Assembly: GCF_039524015.1 (NCBI RefSeq)
Contig: NZ_BAAAGF010000001.1
Span: 496,001-560,000 of the forward strand
Length of the DNA stretch: 64,000 nucleotides
Source: Gaetbulibacter_B jejuensis
Lineage (GTDB): Bacteria; Bacteroidota; Bacteroidia; Flavobacteriales; Flavobacteriaceae
Reading direction: 5' to 3'
In this document: positions 60,005 to 64,000 of the stretch, in pieces
How positions within the stretch are numbered: the first letter of the stretch is position 1
How the letters are laid out: every line of letters starts with the position of its first letter
Program-made: the position numbers and the translations under genes
Notes under the pieces: model-generated
The model's input: the letters and a program-made list of their open reading frames with translations, nothing else
Database searches by the model: none
Told to the model about the DNA's origin: nothing

Positions 60005-60915
60005 TATTTCAACGCATTAACAATAGTATTTACATTATACTCAAACATGCCAATATAAGTACCTTCATTAGTTCCAGTATTTCCAAGCGCATCAGAATAT
60101 AAAGTGCCTCCAATTTCCACATTGTGACCTTTAGATTTTACTGCGGCTTGGAGTGCTTCAATGGTACGTTTGGGTACTGAACTTTCTACAAATATAGCCT
60201 TAATGCCTTTTTCAATAATAAAAGCTGATAATTTTTGAACATCTTGAACACCAGCTTCAGTTGCTGTTGAGAGTCCTTGTAGGCCAACAACTTCAAAATT
60301 GTAAGACCTTCCAAAGTAATTAAAGGCATCATGAGCTGTTACTAAAAAGCGTTTTTCTCTTGGTAATTCCTCAATCTTTAATGTGATATCAGACTTTAGG
60401 CTTAAAAGACGCTTGTAGTAGTTTTGCCAATTTTCCTCATACAGTTGGGCATTTTCAGGATCTTTTTCTTGTAAAACCCTTGACACTTCACTTCCAAAGC
60501 TGATAAAGTAATCAATATTAAACCATACGTGAGGATCGTAATTTGAAGCAAAATAGTCGGAACCTATTAAGGTAGATTTGTCAATGACATCAGTTAAGGC
60601 AATTGGCGTTTTTCCACTTCGTTCCATTTTTTCAAAGACTTCAACGAGCTTACCTTCCAAATGCAATCCGTTGTAAAAAATAATATCAGCATTTACCAAT
60701 TTGGTAACATCGCCTTCGCTTGCTTTGTAAAGGTGAGGGTCGACACCACTTCCCATTAATCCTTGAAGGTTGATATTATCTCCACCAATGTTTTTAACCA
60801 AATCGGTAATCATGGTTGTTGTGGTAACCACATTGAGTTTACCATCTGTTGACTTTTCATTTTTACAGCTTGTAAAAGAAATAAGTAGGAGTATTAAGAG
60901 TGCTAACTTTTTCAT
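60004..60915 (-). CDS. metal ABC transporter substrate-binding lipoprotein (TroA/ZnuA type)
   Basis: A 303-residue lipoprotein (lipobox FTSC, Cys17) of cluster A-I metal-binding proteins. The predicted ligands are His61 (GVDPHLYKA), His129 (DPHVWFN), His195 (TAHDAFNYF) and Asp275 (LYSDALG). Three His plus Asp resembles TroA and zinc-binding members; manganese-specific PsaA and MntC have Glu at the third site. There is no His-rich loop of the E. coli ZnuA kind. It overlaps the ATPase gene by one base and lies downstream of the TonB receptor. Confidence 0.93.
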   Translation of the reverse strand: MKKLALLILLLISFTSCKNEKSTDGKLNVVTTTTMITDLVKNIGGDNINLQGLMGSGVDPHLYKASEGDVTKLVNADIIFYNGLHLEGKLVEVFEKMERSGKTPIALTDVIDKSTLIGSDYFASNYDPHVWFNIDYFISFGSEVSRVLQEKDPENAQLYEENWQNYYKRLLSLKSDITLKIEELPREKRFLVTAHDAFNYFGRSYNFEVVGLQGLSTATEAGVQDVQKLSAFIIEKGIKAIFVESSVPKRTIEALQAAVKSKGHNVEIGGTLYSDALGNTGTNEGTYIGMFEYNVNTIVNALK

Positions 60916-60982
60916 TTTTTAAATTTAGATAAATATATGTTTTTAAGAAAACATTGTGCTATTAGTGTTTTTGTATATAAAA

Positions 60983-61023
60983 ACCTGAAGATGATGCGGT
61001 CGTGTTTGCAGTCATCTTCAGGT
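60983..61023 (-). terminator. hairpin after the TonB receptor gene
   Basis: A 12-bp stem (ACCTGAAGATGA with TCATCTTCAGGT) with extra inner pairing. On the minus strand it is followed by TTTTTATATA. It lies between the receptor stop and the binding-protein gene, so it may end or attenuate the transcript. Confidence 0.75.
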
Positions 61024-61047
61024 GGCTTGAATTACCAATTCAAATTT

Positions 61048-63297
61048 TTAATTTAATTGAAACCGCATTCCAAAAAACAAACGACGTCCTTGGTTTGGAG
61101 CATAAACATAGGATGGGTCAAATGTTAATGCATAAGGGTTTTCAGAAGTAGCCATAACACTTCCGTCAGGATTATAATCAACATTTTCATCAAAGGGATC
61201 GTGTGATCTTGCAATAATGAATGGTTCTCCTTTGTTTGGAGTCCAATTTAAAAGATTTTTAATGCCAGCATAAAGCTCTATGTTTTTAATGCCATCATAC
61301 GTTAATTGAATATTTTGTACACTCCATGTTGGTGATTTGTCATTTCTAGGGTCTAAATCGCCTAACGTTGGTAATCGCATTGGGCCATAAATGTTCCCAG
61401 TGTAATCTAAAGTTAGGTTGGTTTTATAGTGTTTGTAAGATAATGCCCAAGTACCTGAGAATTTTTCAGTTAAAATTTGATCAATGGTTTCGTCGTTTTC
61501 GGTTTGTGAAACATCTTGATGAGTAACACCTAAAAGAGCTTTAATGCCATTGCCAAAAACCGCATCAATGTTTAAGCTAGCCCCTTTAGAGGTTGCGTGT
61601 CCATCAAGGTTATCATATATAATTTGGTTTGGATTGGTGTCATAATCTGGCAATATAGCATTTGTAAAATGTGTGTACCAAAGCGATGCGTCAAATGTAA
61701 ATATAAACCCATTTTTGGTGTATAATTTTTTGAGGTAGTTAAGATTAACGTTATATGATTTTTCAGGTTTAAGTGTTTCCTCAATAATTACATCTCTAGC
61801 GCCTGTTAGTGCTGCATGTTCTTCAGTGAAAAGGTTTACAACACGAAATCCTGTTCCTGCATTCACTCTAAAAATATCATTTTCGGTAGGCTTGTAACGG
61901 TAAGCTATTCTTGGTGTAAATATAGAGCCATGACGTTTATCGTAATCATAACGTGCACCTAAAAGTAACTTTTGTTTTGAGCTAAGCGAAATTTCATCTT
62001 GGGCAAAAATTGAAGGTATTGTTACTTCATCGGCATTAAGGGTTGCTGTGGTGTTGTCGTTGTAGAAATTATATCGCGCTGCTGCACCTATTAAGATATT
62101 GTGATGGTTTAAAGATGTGTCCCAAACCAATTGCCCAAATCCGATGCGCTGTTTTGCCAGATATGGAGTATCTCCATATACCGAATTTTGATCATGATCG
62201 GAATATGAAAACTGAAGGTTAACGGTTTCCTTAATAGGAAGTTGATAATTTCCAATAATCTCAAAGCGTGAAGTGTATATGCTTTCGCCATAAACGTCGT
62301 TTCCGCCTCTGTAACTTGGATTCCATTGCATTTCGCCTCCCCAACGATCTTCATAAAAATAGCGACCTGCTAATGAAAATTTACGATTGTTGCTGCGTTT
62401 AAAATCCCATTTTTGAAATATTGAAATTCGATCTTGTAGTGTGACATCAGTAAAATTGTCGTTGTTATTATCGATTGGGTTGGAGTAATTATAGTAATTG
62501 GTCCCTAGTAGCATTGTTGTTTTTTCTCCAATAATAGCTTTGTAGCCAAGGTCGATGTTGGCTTCGCCCCAACCTGTTACAAAACCATCTGCCGATAATT
62601 TTGAAGTATTTTCAGGCAACTTGGTGATAATATTTATTAAACCACCAACAGCTTCACTTCCATAAAGAGAAGACGCTGGACCTTTAACAATTTCAACTTG
62701 TTCAATTAATGAGTTTGGAATTCCTGATAAGCCGTAAACAGTTGAGAGTCCGCTTACAATTGGCATACCATCTATAAGCACTAATGTGTAAGGACCTTCC
62801 AATCCATTAATATGAATATCGCCAGTGTTGCAGACATTACAGTTTAATTGAGGTCTAACACCATTCACGTTTTGTAGTGCTTCAAAAATATTTGGAGTTG
62901 GGTTTTTCTTTAAAAACGTAGGAGAATACACTTCAACTGGAACTGGACTTTCCAATCGGTTTACAGGTTTAAGCGTTCCTGTAACAACAACTTCATTTAA
63001 AGATTCAGAAAGACTCAAATCAAAATTCACAATTACATCACTATTGGAAATAGTTATTGACTTACTCTCAGACCGAAACCCAGTAAATGATGCAATTATA
63101 GTATAGTTTCCTGGTGAAACATTGGTAATAGTATAGGTGCCATTTTCATTACTTACAGCGCCTTTGGTTGTATTTTTTAAATAGACGTTTACAAATGAAA
63201 GCGGTTCGCCTTCAGAAGAGATCGTTCCTTTGATATTTTGAGCAAATGAATTGAAAGATATAAACAAGCAAAATAAGCAGAGTATATTTTTTTTCAT
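61048..63297 (-). CDS. TonB-dependent outer-membrane receptor (metal uptake)
   Basis: A 749-residue receptor. Signal peptide (1-20, ending FAQ), carboxypeptidase-regulatory-like domain (21-105; SFVNVYLKNTTKGAVSNENG), plug (about 115-235; VLIDGMPI, VEIVKGPASSLYGSEAVGG) and beta-barrel ending FFGMRFQLN. The plug carries a CxxC (Cys153, Cys156) that may bind metal. It is divergent from a DtxR-type gene and upstream of a metal ABC system in the same direction, so its likely cargo is a divalent metal or its chelate. Confidence 0.93.
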   Translation of the reverse strand: MKKNILCLFCLFISFNSFAQNIKGTISSEGEPLSFVNVYLKNTTKGAVSNENGTYTITNVSPGNYTIIASFTGFRSESKSITISNSDVIVNFDLSLSESLNEVVVTGTLKPVNRLESPVPVEVYSPTFLKKNPTPNIFEALQNVNGVRPQLNCNVCNTGDIHINGLEGPYTLVLIDGMPIVSGLSTVYGLSGIPNSLIEQVEIVKGPASSLYGSEAVGGLINIITKLPENTSKLSADGFVTGWGEANIDLGYKAIIGEKTTMLLGTNYYNYSNPIDNNNDNFTDVTLQDRISIFQKWDFKRSNNRKFSLAGRYFYEDRWGGEMQWNPSYRGGNDVYGESIYTSRFEIIGNYQLPIKETVNLQFSYSDHDQNSVYGDTPYLAKQRIGFGQLVWDTSLNHHNILIGAAARYNFYNDNTTATLNADEVTIPSIFAQDEISLSSKQKLLLGARYDYDKRHGSIFTPRIAYRYKPTENDIFRVNAGTGFRVVNLFTEEHAALTGARDVIIEETLKPEKSYNVNLNYLKKLYTKNGFIFTFDASLWYTHFTNAILPDYDTNPNQIIYDNLDGHATSKGASLNIDAVFGNGIKALLGVTHQDVSQTENDETIDQILTEKFSGTWALSYKHYKTNLTLDYTGNIYGPMRLPTLGDLDPRNDKSPTWSVQNIQLTYDGIKNIELYAGIKNLLNWTPNKGEPFIIARSHDPFDENVDYNPDGSVMATSENPYALTFDPSYVYAPNQGRRLFFGMRFQLN

Positions 63298-63319
63298 TAG
63301 TATTTGTATTAATTTTAAA

Positions 63320-63327
63320 CAAAGGTA
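63320..63327 (-). promoter_or_regulatory. -7 box TACCTTTG of the TonB receptor gene
   Basis: TACCTTTG on the minus strand, 22 bases before the receptor ATG. The palindrome at 63336-63351 sits 8 bases upstream of it, in the -10 to -35 interval. Confidence 0.6.
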
Positions 63328-63335
63328 AAATAAAA

Positions 63336-63351
63336 TTTAGACAAATCTAAA
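63336..63351. promoter_or_regulatory. candidate DtxR/MntR operator
   Basis: A 16-bp palindrome, TTTAGA-CAAA-TCTAAA, in the middle of the 91-base divergent region. It overlaps the core promoter of the TonB gene and the upstream part of the regulator's promoter, so one bound dimer could repress both. A lone TTTAGA half site lies before the binding-protein gene (60924-60929). Confidence 0.65.
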
Positions 63352-63375
63352 AATAAAATTAAATGATTCTTTTTT

Positions 63376-63383
63376 TATCTTTG
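63376..63383 (+). promoter_or_regulatory. -7 box TATCTTTG directly before the DtxR gene
   Basis: TATCTTTG on the plus strand, 5 bases before the ATG; a leaderless message is predicted. Confidence 0.55.
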
Positions 63384-63388
63384 TTAAG

Positions 63389-64000
63389 ATGAATACTAGA
63401 ACAGAAGAAAACTACTTAAAGGCCATTTATCATTTAGGAGAAAATGGAGCCTTAAATGTGAGCACTAATGCAATTGCAGAAGTCATGAACACCAAAGCCT
63501 CTTCGGTGACTGATATGGTGAAAAAACTATCGGAAAAAGCGTATGTGAATTACAAAAAATACCAAGGTGTCACATTAACCAAAGAAGGTCAAAAAGTAGC
63601 AATTAGCATTATAAGAAAACACAGACTTTGGGAGGTGTTTTTGGTTGAAAAGCTAAATTTCACTTGGGACGAAGTCCATGAAGTTGCTGAGCAACTAGAA
63701 CATATTAAGTCTGATAAATTAATAAGAGAGCTTGATGTTTTTTTGGAATTTCCTTCACACGATCCACATGGCGATCCAATTCCTGATCAAGACGGAAACT
63801 TTAAAGATTTTGAAAAAATATTATTATCGCAAGCACAAATTGGGAAAGCCTATAAATGTGTAGGTGTCAATGATTCGTCATCTGATTTTTTAAAATATTT
63901 AGACCTTAATGGCATTTCTCTAGGTACAAAAATTACCGTTGTCCATAAAGAAACCTATGATAATTCTTTGAAGATTAGACTCAATTCTTCAGAAATAACA
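63389..64000 (+). CDS. DtxR/MntR family metal-dependent regulator (partial, runs off the window)
   Basis: 204 codons are visible without a stop, starting MNTRTEENYL. The winged helix occupies about 1-65 (STNAIAEVMNTKASSVTDMV), the dimer and metal domain about 66-140 (including FPSHDPHGDPIPD), and an SH3-like FeoA domain begins near 150. The ancillary-site residues His78, Glu82 and His97 are present. The primary site has Glu101, Glu104 and His105, with Glu where iron-sensing DtxR has Cys102, as in MntR. However, MntR's Asp8 and Glu11 are replaced by Asn8 and Lys11. Manganese or another divalent metal is the likely co-repressor. Confidence 0.92.
   Translation, partial: MNTRTEENYLKAIYHLGENGALNVSTNAIAEVMNTKASSVTDMVKKLSEKAYVNYKKYQGVTLTKEGQKVAISIIRKHRLWEVFLVEKLNFTWDEVHEVAEQLEHIKSDKLIRELDVFLEFPSHDPHGDPIPDQDGNFKDFEKILLSQAQIGKAYKCVGVNDSSSDFLKYLDLNGISLGTKITVVHKETYDNSLKIRLNSSEIT

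Noticed and set aside
1..64000. CRISPR arrays, tRNA or rRNA genes, prophage and transposase genes
   Set aside because: Looked for by eye on both strands; no regular spacer-repeat array, cloverleaf, rRNA-like stretch or phage/transposase motif was found. A tRNAscan and Rfam search would settle small RNAs.

Overview
The window looks like a chromosomal stretch of a flavobacterium (Bacteroidota, family Flavobacteriaceae). The evidence is low GC, promoter boxes of the TAnnTTTG type, and Bacteroidota-specific families: GldH, a type IX secretion C-terminal sorting domain, GLPGLI, an HU-CCDC81/SPOR protein, a cysteine-rich RicT, and a TonB receptor with an N-terminal carboxypeptidase-regulatory domain. 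No rRNA, tRNA, CRISPR array, prophage or transposase was recognised. Most of the window is dense core genome.

Layout. 1-6100: cell-envelope and housekeeping genes (DUF4292 lipoprotein end, EnvC-like degenerate LytM protein, acyl-CoA thioesterase, HU/SPOR protein, dprA, trpS, an acyltransferase). 6146-10080: an ECF sigma operon (lipoprotein, sigma factor, anti-sigma/beta-barrel fusion), recA, and a short separate transcription unit encoding a 30-residue peptide. The lipoprotein operon and the peptide gene are preceded by nearly identical 30-bp elements with ECF promoter geometry. 10158-17770: trhO, a radical SAM gene, ricT-gldH-PBP1, and the scoAB CoA-transferase pair. 18154-25831: a fused dipeptide-type ABC ATPase and a 1924-residue secreted metalloprotease with two nearly identical GEVED domains. 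25895-31314: an exonuclease, a serine hydrolase, a divergent TetR/cupin pair with two palindromic operators, ogt, a CNNM/CBS protein and a GLPGLI protein.

31317-46319: a heme biosynthesis region. hemA, a fused hemC-hemD, hemE, an EI24 membrane protein, a GNAT protein, hemF and hemB run on the minus strand. An AraC regulator, a small exported protein, hemH, a MATE transporter, a BNR-repeat exported protein and hemJ run divergently. Apart from hemL (and glutamyl-tRNA synthetase), every step to protoheme is here: HemF makes protoporphyrinogen IX, HemJ oxidises it and HemH inserts iron.

46397-56777: an orphan histidine kinase, an enoyl-CoA hydratase, then a small accessory patch (48665-50406) of three minus-strand genes separated by two copies of a ~75-bp intergenic element, one with 8-bp terminal inverted repeats. 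A PA0069-type radical SAM protein, an AraC regulator, a GNAT/HD/acyltransferase operon, a bacilliredoxin and a TerB-J protein follow.

56774-64000: a metal-uptake locus. A TonB receptor with a CxxC in its plug, a TroA-type binding lipoprotein, an ATPase and two permeases that each carry a cytoplasmic winged-helix-like tail run on the minus strand. A DtxR/MntR-type regulator runs divergently, and one palindrome lies between the two promoters. The most interesting leads are the ECF/dual-membrane anti-sigma circuit with its peptide gene, the regulator-tailed metal permeases, and the repeat-separated cassette-like patch.
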